A stretch of 50,203 nucleotides of DNA, taken from Gammaproteobacteria bacterium. Its GTDB lineage: Bacteria; Pseudomonadota; Gammaproteobacteria; Pseudomonadales; Azotimanducaceae. A program made the translations under genes and the position numbers. Below the pieces are notes generated by a model. The model saw nothing but the letters and a program-made list of their open reading frames with translations. It made no database searches and was not told where the DNA came from. The stretch lies in assembly GCA_021773555.1 (NCBI GenBank), contig JAJFKA010000026.1, forward strand, positions 1 through 50,203, given 5' to 3'. Of the stretch, positions 17,024 through 26,625 are shown one piece after another; position 1 is the stretch's first letter, and the number at the start of each line of letters is the position of its first letter.

Positions 17024-18002
17024 CAGAAGTTCGCAGCGCTTCGCTGAGCTGGAAGATCGCCATGGCATATAACTTACTGTGGTTATACCGCGTGATCACA
17101 TAAAAGTTGTGCAGTCCTAACCAGTACTCTTCGCCGCGTTTGCCCATCAGCTTCATCGGGCTAACCGACTGGTCGGCATCGAGGGCAAGCGAAGTAACCA
17201 CTCCGAGATCGCGCATAGCACCAACGGTGCTGCTCGGTTTTAACGAGACATTGAACATCGCGTCATTCGCATCCTTGACGGTGGCCTCAGTCACTACCGT
17301 CATGCCCGGTTGCCAGCCGTGTTTGGCGATGTAGTTGGCCACACTGCCGATTGCATCAGTCGGATTGTTCCAGATATCCCGGACCCCATCGCCGTCGAAA
17401 TCAACCGCGTAATGCCGATAACTGCTGGGAATAAATTGTCCGTAGCCCATGGCCCCCGCATAGGATCCCTGCAGATCCATAATCATCTGGTTCTCTTCGC
17501 GCACCAACAGAATGAATTCACGGAGTTCCTTTCTAAAAAAACTGGCCCGTGGCGGATAGTCAAACGCCAGGGTCGTCAGCGCGTCGAGGACGCGGTAATT
17601 ACCGCGGTGACGGCCGTACATTGTCTCGACCCCAATGATGGCTGTGATAATTACCGGCGGAATGCCGTACTGACGATGCGCGGCGGTCAAGGCGTCGCTG
17701 TTCTCAAGCATAAAGCTGCGCCCGGCACTAACCCGCGAGTCAGTCAGGAAAATGTCCTGGTACTCCGCCCAGGTCAGCACTTTTTCGGCCGGCCGGGTCA
17801 TCGCATCGATGATGGACTGCTTGAACTCTGCCTGACGAAATACGCTTAACAAACCATCCGCGGTAAACCCATCGGAAGCAGCCAATTCCTCGGCAAACGC
17901 CTTCACCTCATCCCGGCTCGAGTAATCCCCCTCGCTCGCCAGCAGTGTGCCGGGCGATACCGTCAACATCAGTAATATTGTTAGTCTTTTGTAAATTGTC
18001 AC
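17001..18002 (-). CDS. mltB: Membrane-bound lytic murein transglycosylase B
   Basis: A 333-residue lytic transglycosylase cleaving the glycan strand to 1,6-anhydro-muramoyl ends. The N-terminal segment is a signal peptide without a clear lipobox cysteine, so it may be soluble in the periplasm. Catalytic E126 lies in IIGVETMYGRHRG. GYGQFIPSSYRHYAVDFDGDG is the family block that includes the metal-like loop. The GTG start overlaps the rodA stop (GTGA), and the end overlaps rlpA, so all three are translationally coupled. Confidence 0.95.
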   Translation of the reverse strand: MTIYKRLTILLMLTVSPGTLLASEGDYSSRDEVKAFAEELAASDGFTADGLLSVFRQAEFKQSIIDAMTRPAEKVLTWAEYQDIFLTDSRVSAGRSFMLENSDALTAAHRQYGIPPVIITAIIGVETMYGRHRGNYRVLDALTTLAFDYPPRASFFRKELREFILLVREENQMIMDLQGSYAGAMGYGQFIPSSYRHYAVDFDGDGVRDIWNNPTDAIGSVANYIAKHGWQPGMTVVTEATVKDANDAMFNVSLKPSSTVGAMRDLGVVTSLALDADQSVSPMKLMGKRGEEYWLGLHNFYVITRYNHSKLYAMAIFQLSEALRTSDEVASHL

Positions 18003-19141
18003 AGAGTGATTCTTCTATGGGTATGAATAGACATTAGCATTCCAAATCCGGCAAACAAAGTGAGAACTGATGTGCCACCATAACTGACAATCGGCAGGGG
18101 TACACCCACCACGGGGATAACCCCGCTGACCATCCCGATATTGACAAACACATAAACAAAAAAAGTAAACGTAATTGTACCTGACAATAACCGACCAAAG
18201 GTGTCCTGTGCCTGAACGGAGATAATAATTCCTCGTCCCATCAGCAACAGGTACAAAATCAGCAACACCACGATGCCAACCAGCCCTAGCTCTTCCGCCA
18301 GCACAGCAATAATAAAATCTGTCTGCGACTCCGGCAGAAAATCCAGATTGGATTGTGTACCCTGGAACAATCCCTTTCCTGACAGTCCACCCGACCCGAT
18401 CGCCGTCTTGGACTGGATAATATTCCAGCCTGCCCCGAGCGGATCGCGCTCCGGATCCAATAGTGTAAGGATTCTTTGCCGCTGATAATCGCGCAGGATA
18501 AACCACAGAGCAGGCGCGGAGACCAGCATAAGACTGATCGCACCAAACACGAATCGCCAGGATATACCCGCAAGAAACAGAACCAGCAATCCGGAAACGC
18601 CGATAATTAACGCGGTGCCCAGATCGGGTTGACCGCCAATCATTAAGACCGGAATCGCAATCATCAGCATCGCCCAGCCGATGTGCCGGGTTTTCGGTGG
18701 CAAATGCCGATCATGGAAATACCAGGCCAGAATCATCGGCACCACCAGTTTCATGATCTCCGAAGGCTGAAAATTTACCACCCCTGGAATGCGCAACCAG
18801 CGGCGCGAGCCATTGACCTCAAAACCAACGAAATAGATCAGGCCAAGCATCAGCAATCCAAGTACGTAGAGCCAGGGAGCAAAACGCAAATACACCACGG
18901 GAGGAATCTGCGCCATGATCAACATGGTCACCGTGGCAATTCCCAGTTTTATACTCTGTGCGAGCACCGGTGCCGATTGTTGTCCGACGGCGCTGTACAG
19001 AATCAACAGGCCGTAACCACTGATACACAACAGCAGAAAAACGATCGTGGCATCGACGTGAATCTTGTCACCGATTCCGGCTTCGCGACGATGAAACTCG
19101 AATCCACCCGCGGGCAGTTGCCTGACGAAATCCTGGCTCAC
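17999..19141 (-). CDS. rodA: Rod-shape SEDS glycosyltransferase RodA
   Basis: A 380-residue integral membrane protein with about ten membrane spans that polymerises lipid II in the elongasome together with PBP2. SEDS landmarks are GSRRWLRIPGVVNFQPSEIMK, QPDLGTALI, AIGSGGLSGKGLFQGTQSNLDFLPE and VPLPIVSYGG. The first ~25 residues are polar and cytoplasmic. The GTG start overlaps the stop of mrdA, its partner, as GTGA, fitting stoichiometric production. Confidence 0.96.
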   Translation of the reverse strand: MSQDFVRQLPAGGFEFHRREAGIGDKIHVDATIVFLLLCISGYGLLILYSAVGQQSAPVLAQSIKLGIATVTMLIMAQIPPVVYLRFAPWLYVLGLLMLGLIYFVGFEVNGSRRWLRIPGVVNFQPSEIMKLVVPMILAWYFHDRHLPPKTRHIGWAMLMIAIPVLMIGGQPDLGTALIIGVSGLLVLFLAGISWRFVFGAISLMLVSAPALWFILRDYQRQRILTLLDPERDPLGAGWNIIQSKTAIGSGGLSGKGLFQGTQSNLDFLPESQTDFIIAVLAEELGLVGIVVLLILYLLLMGRGIIISVQAQDTFGRLLSGTITFTFFVYVFVNIGMVSGVIPVVGVPLPIVSYGGTSVLTLFAGFGMLMSIHTHRRITL

Positions 19142-21042
19142 CGATTCACCGCTGCACTCGCCACCCGATGACGCGGATCAAGCAGATAATGATCCAGCAC
19201 CGTCCGCGCAACGGGCGACGCTATCGCACTACCGCCGCCACCGTTTTCCAACAACACTGCCACCGCGATCTGTGGATTGTCCACCGGTGCAAAGGCGACA
19301 AACCAGGCATGCTTACGTTGCCGCTCTTCGAGTTCGTCTTCATCGTATTCCTCCCCCTGACGAATTCCGACAACCTGCGCAGTGCCTGATTTGCCCGCCA
19401 TTCGATACTCAAGGCCTCGGCCTATATATGCCCACGCAGTACCATTTTCGCCATAACCCTGGTTACCGCGGTGCACGACCATTTCCATGGATTCTATAAT
19501 CAGATCCCAGACGTGATCAGGCACCCTGTCGATATCGGGCGGTGTGCGTTTCGCCGCGGCCTTTAACAGTTCGTTTTCCTGCATCAGCATCCGTGGGGCG
19601 ACCCACTTGCCGCGATTAGCGATTACCGCTACGGCCGTCGCGAGTTGCAAGGGTGTGACCAGCATGTCGCCCTGGCCAATACCGATATTCACGGTATCAC
19701 CTGGATACCAGGTCACCCCGCGAACCTCTTCCTTCCAGGCTCTTGATGGCAGGAGACCGGAGCGCGCCTCGGGTAAATCCAGGGCAGTATTCCTGCCAAA
19801 TCCAAACAGTGCCAGATGGTCGTGAATACGATCAATCCCGAGCTGTACAGCAAGGGTATAGAAATACACGTTGCAGGACCGGTAGATGGCCTTTCGAATG
19901 TTCACCGTGCCATGACCACCCAACCCCGACTTGGTCCAGTTCCAGTCACGGTGTAAACGACTATCATTGGGTAGCCGAAACCAACCAGGGTCTTCGATGG
20001 TGGCCTCTTCAGTCACGGTCCCGGTTACCAGACCAGTCAGACCGATCAGGGGTTTGATGGTTGATCCGGGCTCGTACTGTCCCTGGAGCGCACGATTGAA
20101 CAGCGGCACATCGATCGAGTCTCGTAATCCTGCATAGGTTGCATGGTCAATACCGGTGACAAACAGGTTTGGATCGTAGGATGGCTTGCTCACCAGCGCG
20201 AGGATGCCGCCAGTTGCCGGGTCAATGGCCACAATTGCTCCACGGCGATCTCCCAGGGCATCGCTGGCAGCCTGCTGCAGGGATGAATCGAGCGATAATG
20301 TGAGGTCTTCACCCGGTATCGGTAACGTGGCATCGATCACCTTCATCACCTTTCCACGGGCATCGGTTTCAACTCGCTGGTAGCCGACCTTGCCAAGTAA
20401 CGCAGGTTCATAAAACCGTTCGATGCCAATCTTTCCGATGTGATCGGTACCCGAATAGGCAACTGCGTCAAGTCGTCGAGCATCGCCTTCGTTGATACGT
20501 CGCACGGAACCAACCGCATGGGCCATTAGCGCTCCCCTGGGATAATGCCGCACAAGCTTGGCCTCTATCTCAACCCCGGGCATCGAGTAGCGATTGACAC
20601 TCACCCTGGCAATTTCTTCCGGCGACAATTTGAAGAGCACAGGCACAGACTCAAACGGCCGTTGACGTCGTTTCATCCGGTTACGAAATGCCACGACCTC
20701 GGCATCCGACAAGTCAACCAGTTGCTGTAGTGCGGTCAGGGTCGCGTCCAGATCATCAACGCGTTCCTGCGTGATGACAAGATTATAGGAGGGGATATTA
20801 TCGGCGATTAATTCGCCATTTCGGTCATAGATTAAGCCACGGATTGGCGGCAGAGACTGCACCTGAATCCGGTTCTTGTCAGAGAGCGTGGTATAAACAT
20901 CATGCTGCACGATCTGCAGGTAAAACAGGCGTCCCACCAGAAACAATGTCAACAGAATCAGTAAGCCAAAACCAAGCACCGCACGCTCGACGTAGATGCG
21001 GCTTTCCCCAGTGTGGTCCTTTAAGGCCAGCGGCTCAACCAT
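19138..21042 (-). CDS. mrdA: Penicillin-binding protein 2 (elongation transpeptidase)
   Basis: A 634-residue class B PBP crosslinking murein for lateral growth. One membrane anchor spans about 20-42, the pedestal domain covers about 60-250, and the transpeptidase domain follows with nucleophile S327 in STIK and a KSGTAQV motif near 540. GEDLTLSLDSSLQQ marks the domain junction. It starts seven bases after rlmH and overlaps rodA. rsfS-rlmH-mrdA-rodA is a fixed gammaproteobacterial order. Confidence 0.96.
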   Translation of the reverse strand: MVEPLALKDHTGESRIYVERAVLGFGLLILLTLFLVGRLFYLQIVQHDVYTTLSDKNRIQVQSLPPIRGLIYDRNGELIADNIPSYNLVITQERVDDLDATLTALQQLVDLSDAEVVAFRNRMKRRQRPFESVPVLFKLSPEEIARVSVNRYSMPGVEIEAKLVRHYPRGALMAHAVGSVRRINEGDARRLDAVAYSGTDHIGKIGIERFYEPALLGKVGYQRVETDARGKVMKVIDATLPIPGEDLTLSLDSSLQQAASDALGDRRGAIVAIDPATGGILALVSKPSYDPNLFVTGIDHATYAGLRDSIDVPLFNRALQGQYEPGSTIKPLIGLTGLVTGTVTEEATIEDPGWFRLPNDSRLHRDWNWTKSGLGGHGTVNIRKAIYRSCNVYFYTLAVQLGIDRIHDHLALFGFGRNTALDLPEARSGLLPSRAWKEEVRGVTWYPGDTVNIGIGQGDMLVTPLQLATAVAVIANRGKWVAPRMLMQENELLKAAAKRTPPDIDRVPDHVWDLIIESMEMVVHRGNQGYGENGTAWAYIGRGLEYRMAGKSGTAQVVGIRQGEEYDEDELEERQRKHAWFVAFAPVDNPQIAVAVLLENGGGGSAIASPVARTVLDHYLLDPRHRVASAAVNR

Positions 21043-21049
21043 GGATTGC

Positions 21050-21517
21050 CTAGCGGTGGTAAGGGTGGTTATTTAACATTGACCAGGCTCGATATAACTG
21101 TTCTGCAACCAGAACACGAACCAGAAAATGCGGAAAGGTCAGTCGCGACAGACTCCAGGTTTCATCTGCCCTGGCAAGGCAGTTTGCCGACAGGCCATCC
21201 GGACCGCCGATAATCAACTGGATCTTGCTGTAATCCATCATCCAACCCTTAAGTTTTTCGCAAAGCGTTGCTGTGTCCCAGAGCACGCCGGAGCTATCCA
21301 GCGCAATGACCCTCGCACCATCGACAAGCTGCTGGCAGATCCGTTCTTCCTCGCGCTTCTGGAAACTCGCCATTGAATCATTCTTTACGCGACGAGCGAT
21401 GGCGATCTCGCGAATTGTAAGCGCACACTCTCTTGGCATACGTTTCTGGTACTCAACCACGCCTGCACTGATCCACTGCGGCGGTTTTGTCCCTGCGGCG
21501 AGCAGTTCAATCTTCAA
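21050..21517 (-). CDS. rlmH: 23S rRNA pseudouridine-1915 N3-methyltransferase
   Basis: A 155-residue SPOUT methyltransferase acting on pseudouridine 1915 in helix 69. IIGGPDG and the C-terminal LVRVLVAEQLYRAWSMLNNHPYHR form the SAM-binding trefoil knot. I propose the TTG at 21517: it follows AAGGGA, gives 155 residues as in E. coli, and aligns with that N-terminus. A GTG at 21529 is the alternative. It overlaps the 3' end of rsfS, another ribosome-related gene. Confidence 0.93.
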   Translation of the reverse strand: MKIELLAAGTKPPQWISAGVVEYQKRMPRECALTIREIAIARRVKNDSMASFQKREEERICQQLVDGARVIALDSSGVLWDTATLCEKLKGWMMDYSKIQLIIGGPDGLSANCLARADETWSLSRLTFPHFLVRVLVAEQLYRAWSMLNNHPYHR

Positions 21518-21860
21518 CGTTCCCTTCACTTTTGCCTGGGGTTACGCTCCAGAGTCTTTCCAGGTCATAAAAATCCCGAACCTTGGGCAACATGACGTGC
21601 ACAATCACATCTACAAGATCGATTAAAATCCACTCGCCCGACTCCTGGCCTTCCACACCAATGGGAGCTGTACCAGCCTTTTTTGCTTCGACAATCACAT
21701 TGTCAGCCAGTGCTTTAACCTGCCTGTTGGAAGATCCGCTGGCCACTACCATGAAATCAGCAATGTCTGTCTGCGCAGTCACGTCCAGACTTTCTATATG
21801 CTGGCCCTTGACGTCGAGCAGCGCGGCTACCACCACGTCCCTTAACTCACTACTTTCCAT
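21507..21860 (-). CDS. rsfS: Ribosomal silencing factor RsfS
   Basis: A 117-residue protein that binds L14 and blocks 30S-50S joining in starvation. The family core is visible: DVTAQTDIADFMVVASGSSNRQV and the acidic GEWILIDLVDVIVHVM. The ATG has GGAGAA upstream. It starts 24 bases after nadD and overlaps rlmH. Its target L14 is encoded at 44243. Confidence 0.95.
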   Translation of the reverse strand: MESSELRDVVVAALLDVKGQHIESLDVTAQTDIADFMVVASGSSNRQVKALADNVIVEAKKAGTAPIGVEGQESGEWILIDLVDVIVHVMLPKVRDFYDLERLWSVTPGKSEGNVED

Positions 21861-21884
21861 ATTTTTGTCGTTCTCCGGATGGAT

Positions 21885-22544
21885 CTACCGGTATAACCGG
21901 TGCTGCATCACATAATCGATCGTATTCTCGGGCATCTTGCCCGTTGGTCGCAGACCAGCATGGAATGACTGCCTGAGTGTCGTCGCCGACAGGTCCACCT
22001 GGACCAGGCAAGTGCGGTAAATAGATCCTGCGGGTTGCTTACACATCACTTCAATATTCTTCTCATATCGAGACTGTGCCCAATTTAACACATCCCCCGG
22101 AACTTCCGCCGTTTGTGCAGAAAAACTCGATGGAGGTCGCTCAAGTACAATCAGGTGGGCGAGGTCGGTCAGCTCCTGCCATCGATGCCACGAATTCAAG
22201 GTCGCATAGGCATCCACTCCCAGCACAAAATACAATGGCAGCCGCGCACCGATCTCTGCCCGAAAAGACGCAAGCGTGTCAAAAGTATACGAGACGCCTC
22301 CCCGAAGCAGTTCCCTTGAATCAACTGACACCGACGGCATGTCTGCTACCGCAAGCTCAAGCATCGCCAGCCGTTGCTCAGCCGTGGTGAAGGCTGTCTT
22401 GTGCGGGGGCATGGCGGAAGGAACGAGCACTACCTGGTCCACGTTCAAAAGCGCTGCCACGGCCTCAGCCGAGGCCAGATGTCCATTGTGAATCGGATCG
22501 AAGGTACCGCCCAGCACCGCCAGGCCCCGTCCGGTGTCACTCAT
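21885..22544 (-). CDS. nadD: Nicotinate-mononucleotide adenylyltransferase
   Basis: A 219-residue nucleotidyltransferase making nicotinate adenine dinucleotide in NAD synthesis. [11 protein letters not shown] (12-22) is the nucleotide-binding loop with the HxGH histidines, PSAMPPHKT binds substrate, and LSATTLRQ stands in the place of the C-terminal ISxTxxR motif. The ATG overlaps the proA stop (ATGA), so it is translationally coupled to proA, as in Pseudomonas. Confidence 0.95.
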   Translation of the reverse strand: MSDTGRGLAVLGGTFDPIHNGHLASAEAVAALLNVDQVVLVPSAMPPHKTAFTTAEQRLAMLELAVADMPSVSVDSRELLRGGVSYTFDTLASFRAEIGARLPLYFVLGVDAYATLNSWHRWQELTDLAHLIVLERPPSSFSAQTAEVPGDVLNWAQSRYEKNIEVMCKQPAGSIYRTCLVQVDLSATTLRQSFHAGLRPTGKMPENTIDYVMQHRLYR

Positions 22545-23806
22545 TGCCGAACTTGCCCGTCCCCGAACACCACATATTTTTCTGATGTGAGTCCTTGCAA
22601 ACCCACCGGGCCACGGGCATGAAGCTTGTCGGTCGATATTCCAATTTCAGCGCCAAGACCATATTCAAATCCATCAGCAAATCGCGTGGATGCATTAATC
22701 AGCACCGAACTGGAATCAACTTCTGTCATAAACCGGCGCCCACTGGCATAACTGCGAGTCACAATCGTATCCGTATGCTGCGACCCATATTCGTTGATGT
22801 GCGCGATGGCCTCACTGATCCCAGGCACGACGCGCACCGCCAGCACCGGGCCGAGATATTCTTCTCGCCAGTCATCCTCGGTGGCAATAGCTGTTTCACA
22901 AATATTAGAAAGGATTTTCCGGGTTGTCTCACAACACTTGAGTTCAACACCGGCGTCCCGAAGTCTGGTCGCTAATTCGGGCAATACATCCGGTGCGATT
23001 GCATCCGCCACCAGCAGGGTTTCAATGCTGTTACACACGGCGTAGCGCTGTGTTTTTGCATTCATCGCGATGGCGATGGCCATTTCCCGGTCGGCATCCG
23101 CATCGATGTAAACATGACACACGCCATCCAGGTGCTTGATCACTGGAATGCGTGTTTCTCGCATGACACGTTCGATCAGCCCTTTGCCGCCGCGCGGTAT
23201 AATCACATCCACGTACCGATCCATCTTCACCAGTTCACCCACCGCGGCCCGGTCAGTGTGCTCGACCAGTTGTATTACGGCGGGATGCAGGCCACTTCGG
23301 GTAACCGCTGCAGCGATGCATCCTGCCAGCGCACGATTGGAGTGAATGGCCTCAGAACCACCCCGGAGAATCGTCGCATTGCCCGATTTCAGGCACAGAC
23401 TGGCCGCATCAATGGTGACATTGGGGCGGGACTCATAAATTATACCGATCACCCCGATGGGGGTTCTCATTTTGCCGATCTGCAGACCGTTGGGGCGAAA
23501 CGCCAGGTCACTGATTTCACCTACAGGGTCCTGAAGGTTCGCGACCTGCTGCAAACCCTCAACCATGCTCGAGAAGCTCGCATCGGTAAAAGCCAGGCGA
23601 TCAATTAACGCGTCCGAGAGACCACTTTCACGCCCGGCCACCAGGTCCTTCTCGTTTTCAATCATTAGCCGATCACGATTCGCCAGGATTTCCGTCGCGA
23701 TGGCGTGCAGCGAATCGTTCTTTAATTCGGTGCTGGCACGGCGAATCGTCACCGAAGCTTCGCGCGCGGCCTTGCCCATCGCCAGCATGTATTCTCTAAT
23801 ATCCAT
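22541..23806 (-). CDS. proA: Gamma-glutamyl phosphate reductase
   Basis: A 421-residue NADPH-dependent enzyme that reduces glutamyl 5-phosphate to the semialdehyde in proline synthesis. Catalytic C258 lies in [33 protein letters not shown] and [11 protein letters not shown] are signature blocks. I start at ATG 23806, which gives family length; an open extension upstream runs to the divergent glycosylase and is rejected. First gene of the proA-nadD-rsfS-rlmH-mrdA-rodA series. proB is not in the window. Confidence 0.96.
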   Translation of the reverse strand: MDIREYMLAMGKAAREASVTIRRASTELKNDSLHAIATEILANRDRLMIENEKDLVAGRESGLSDALIDRLAFTDASFSSMVEGLQQVANLQDPVGEISDLAFRPNGLQIGKMRTPIGVIGIIYESRPNVTIDAASLCLKSGNATILRGGSEAIHSNRALAGCIAAAVTRSGLHPAVIQLVEHTDRAAVGELVKMDRYVDVIIPRGGKGLIERVMRETRIPVIKHLDGVCHVYIDADADREMAIAIAMNAKTQRYAVCNSIETLLVADAIAPDVLPELATRLRDAGVELKCCETTRKILSNICETAIATEDDWREEYLGPVLAVRVVPGISEAIAHINEYGSQHTDTIVTRSYASGRRFMTEVDSSSVLINASTRFADGFEYGLGAEIGISTDKLHARGPVGLQGLTSEKYVVFGDGQVRQ

Positions 23807-23879
23807 CGCAGTGTTCAGTTGTGTTGAAGGTTGACTAAACCGCTCATTATAACGCCCTGACCGACAGAGTGTATTCAAT

Positions 23880-24584
23880 ATGCTGCCAAAACCATTTTTC
23901 GATCAGGACGCAAGTGACCTGGCCATCGCGCTGCTGGGCAAGGTACTGCGCCGGCGCATCGTTGATCCCATGCTGGGGTCCGTGTGGATATCCGCCCGCA
24001 TCATCGAAACCGAAGCTTATTACGTAACGGAGAAGGCCAGTCATTCTTCGCTGGGATTTACCGAAAAACGCAAAGCCGTATTTATGAGTCCCGGCACTAT
24101 TTACATGTACTACGCGCGCGGCGGAGATTCATTGAACTTTTCAGCCCGCGGCAGCGGTAATGCCGTATTGATCAAGTCCGCTTATCCATATTTTGATCGG
24201 AAAAGTCCGCCCGGCAACATTGCCGTTATGCAGCGCCTGAATCCACCTGCCGGAGCTTCCAGCGCTGATGGCCACCACCAGAGACCACTCGGAAAGCTCT
24301 GCGCCGGACAGACACTGCTGTGTAAGGCACTCGATCTGAAAGTCCCTGAGTGGAACCAGAGACAGCTGCAACGCCGGGTGTTTGAGATCGACGAGGTCAA
24401 GCCTTCTCCGGGCCGAATCATTCAATGCAGGCGACTGGGTATCCCGGAGGGTCGGGACCATGAATTGAAGCTCAGATATGTGGATGCTGATTATGCAAAC
24501 ACCTGCACCAGCGACCCGCTCTCAAAACGTACCTGGGTTGAGGGCACCGACTATCGGTTCATCACAACAGACAGTGATCGTTAG
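23880..24584 (+). CDS. 3-methyladenine DNA glycosylase (AAG/MPG family)
   Basis: A 234-residue base-excision enzyme removing alkylated purines. [10 protein letters not shown] contains the catalytic glutamate (E45 by alignment with the human enzyme) and Y47, which intercalates or stacks. H55 and the block [23 protein letters not shown] form the rest of the pocket. It lies 73 bases from the divergent proA and 15 bases from the convergent LON-domain gene. It is unrelated in fold to AlkA or Tag. Confidence 0.92.
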   Translation: MLPKPFFDQDASDLAIALLGKVLRRRIVDPMLGSVWISARIIETEAYYVTEKASHSSLGFTEKRKAVFMSPGTIYMYYARGGDSLNFSARGSGNAVLIKSAYPYFDRKSPPGNIAVMQRLNPPAGASSADGHHQRPLGKLCAGQTLLCKALDLKVPEWNQRQLQRRVFEIDEVKPSPGRIIQCRRLGIPEGRDHELKLRYVDADYANTCTSDPLSKRTWVEGTDYRFITTDSDR

Positions 24585-24599
24585 CCGAGTGCTGGTAAC

Positions 24600-25199
24600 T
24601 CAGTGTTTGGAGTCCTGCAAACGTTCGATCAGTTTTTCCAGTTCACCCAGACGTGCCAGAGGATCGCGCATTTCCAACAGGCGTTGCTTGTAACGGTTAG
24701 GGCACGGTAGTAACTCGGTGAGGCGAGCACTGACGTCGCGAGCCTCGGCATAGTCAATTTGCAGATTCCGATGCCGAACCGCCTCATGTTCAACCAGCGA
24801 ACCCAGAAGGTCGGCAAGATGTTCATGGCGCTCAGGCACTGGCGCTTTATCCTCCAGTTCAAGAAATTCCACATCCGCAATCATCAGTCGATTCGGTCCT
24901 TCATGCTGATCGCGAATCACAAATTTAACCTGGCCCGCGACCGAGATGCCAAGCATGCCGTTGGGTCGCTGGTCAAAATCAACAATTGTGCAGTAGGTGC
25001 CGTAATGGGATATGGATGGAAGATGTTGTCCTGCCTTCACGACCTGCTCACCTTCCTCAATCATGACCACGCCAAAACCGGCATTTTCTTTCATGCACTG
25101 GCGCACCATATCCAGATAGCGAACCTCAAATATTTGCAGGTCCAGCTGACCACCTGGAAAAAGCACAAGCGGAAGTGGGAACAGGGAGATCTCGGTCAT
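24600..25199 (-). CDS. LON substrate-binding-domain protein
   Basis: A 199-residue protein made of the N-terminal (LAN) domain of Lon without the ATPase or protease. ISLFPLPLVLFPGGQLDLQIFEVRYLDMV is the family opening, with GFGVVMI and GTYCTIVDFDQRPNGMLGI. Function of these stand-alone proteins is not settled. I start at ATG 25199; an open upstream extension rich in Cys overlaps the promoter gap to uppP. It diverges from uppP across 87 bases. Confidence 0.88.
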   Translation of the reverse strand: MTEISLFPLPLVLFPGGQLDLQIFEVRYLDMVRQCMKENAGFGVVMIEEGEQVVKAGQHLPSISHYGTYCTIVDFDQRPNGMLGISVAGQVKFVIRDQHEGPNRLMIADVEFLELEDKAPVPERHEHLADLLGSLVEHEAVRHRNLQIDYAEARDVSARLTELLPCPNRYKQRLLEMRDPLARLGELEKLIERLQDSKH

Positions 25200-25286
25200 G
25201 CCGCATTCTACTTTGTCGAGCAGCAGGCCACAATTGCGGCAGCAATCGAGGATTGCTTGCATTACACTTAGCCGCAATCAAATTGG

Positions 25287-26099
25287 GTGAGACTGTCAGT
25301 ATTGGATGTTATACAAGCGATTTGCCTTGCGCTGATCCAGGGGATCACCGAGTTTCTGCCCATTTCCAGTTCCGCACACCTGATACTTCCAGCCAGCCTG
25401 TTTGGTTGGCCGGATCAAGGCCTGGCGTTTGATACAGCAGTCCACCTGGGCTCGCTGATCGCGGTGATTGGATACTTTCGGTCAGACCTGATATCGCTGT
25501 TCAGATCCTTAATCGCGTTAACCGCAACCAGGCAATCAAGCCGTGAGAGCAGGTTTGCCCTGAATCTTGGCATCGCCAGCCTGCCGATTATCCCGGTGGG
25601 TTTCATTTTCAGGTTTGATATTGAAGCTCACCTGCGTACGGTGCCGGTGATTATCGTGACCACGCTGGTGTTCGCGGTTTTTCTGTTGCTCGCAGATCGG
25701 ATAGGCAAACGTTCGCTCAAGGATGATGAACTCAACTGGAAGCAGGCCCTGTTGATCGGAGTCAGCCAATGTCTCGCGCTGGTGCCGGGTACCTCGCGGT
25801 CGGGTATTACCATGACTGCGGCACTGTTATCAGGATTTACCCGGGAAGCGGCGGCACGTATCTCCTTTTTGATTTCAATCCCGTCGATTGCCGGTGCCGC
25901 TACCCTGAAAATATTTGACCTTGCCAGTGCACCCGAGCCGGTTGATTGGTGGCTGCTATTCCTGGGCGGGTTCCTGGCGATGATCAGTGCCTACGTCTGC
26001 ATCAGGCTGTTCGTGGATTTCATCGCCAGAATTGGTTTTTTGCCGTTTGTTATCTACCGTTTCGTGCTCGGCGCACTGCTGCTCTTGCTGATCATTTAA
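25287..26099 (+). CDS. uppP: Undecaprenyl-diphosphatase (BacA type)
   Basis: A 270-residue inner-membrane enzyme dephosphorylating undecaprenyl pyrophosphate to recycle the murein lipid carrier; extra copies give bacitracin resistance. ALIQGITEFLPISSSAHL (about 14-31) and PGTSRSGITMTAALL are the two catalytic signature segments, with seven or eight membrane spans. A GTG start is used; a TTG five codons later is an alternative. It converges on ssb two bases beyond its stop, with no obvious terminator between. Confidence 0.95.
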   Translation: MRLSVLDVIQAICLALIQGITEFLPISSSAHLILPASLFGWPDQGLAFDTAVHLGSLIAVIGYFRSDLISLFRSLIALTATRQSSRESRFALNLGIASLPIIPVGFIFRFDIEAHLRTVPVIIVTTLVFAVFLLLADRIGKRSLKDDELNWKQALLIGVSQCLALVPGTSRSGITMTAALLSGFTREAAARISFLISIPSIAGAATLKIFDLASAPEPVDWWLLFLGGFLAMISAYVCIRLFVDFIARIGFLPFVIYRFVLGALLLLLII

Positions 26100-26101
26100 T
26101 T

Positions 26102-26581
26102 TTAAAAAGGAATGTCGTCGTCGAAGTCCTCGACTGGTGGAGGACCGAAATCATCAGAGCCTCCGCCCGATTGCCCGCCGCCGCTATTAGATGACATGGA
26201 TCCCCCGCCACCACCGCCGCTACTGCCGCCGCCAGAGGGTCCGCCCGAACGGCTGTCCAGCATCTGCATCTCGCTCGCAACGACTTCCGTGGTGTAATGC
26301 TTCTGGCCTTCCTTTTCCCATTGCCGGGTGCGCAAAGCACCTTCGATATATACCTTGGAACCCTTTTTCAGGTATTCCCCGGCAATCTCAGCGAGGCGAC
26401 GGAAAAACACAACCCGGTGCCATTCAGTGCGTTCTTTCTGCTCACCGGATTCACGGTCTTTCCAGCCTGTGCTGGTCGCGATGGTCACGTTGGTGACCGC
26501 ATTTCCATCCGGCATATAGCGAGTTTCCGGGTCACCGCCGAGATTACCGACAATAATTACCTTGTTGATCCCTCGCGCCAT
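26102..26581 (-). CDS. ssb: Single-stranded DNA-binding protein
   Basis: A 159-residue tetrameric SSB. The OB-fold covers about 1-110 ([28 protein letters not shown]). A glycine/serine-rich linker follows, and the acidic tip DFDDDIPF recruits repair and replication proteins. GGAGAAC precedes the ATG. It lies 44 bases downstream of the MFS gene; ssb and uvrA near each other is a lasting gammaproteobacterial linkage. I saw no LexA box in front of it. Confidence 0.96.
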   Translation of the reverse strand: MARGINKVIIVGNLGGDPETRYMPDGNAVTNVTIATSTGWKDRESGEQKERTEWHRVVFFRRLAEIAGEYLKKGSKVYIEGALRTRQWEKEGQKHYTTEVVASEMQMLDSRSGGPSGGGSSGGGGGGSMSSNSGGGQSGGGSDDFGPPPVEDFDDDIPF

Positions 26582-26625
26582 TCTGTTCTCCTGGTTAAGC
26601 CCCGATTTAGTTGATTTGGTCCGCT

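Noticed and set aside
23807-23878. Longer proA start reaching the divergent glycosylase gene
   Set aside because: It would consume the whole divergent promoter gap and adds residues absent from the family; ATG 23806 fits ProA.
26074-26110. Bidirectional terminator between convergent uppP and ssb
   Set aside because: The genes are two bases apart and no stem with a T-run could be found.
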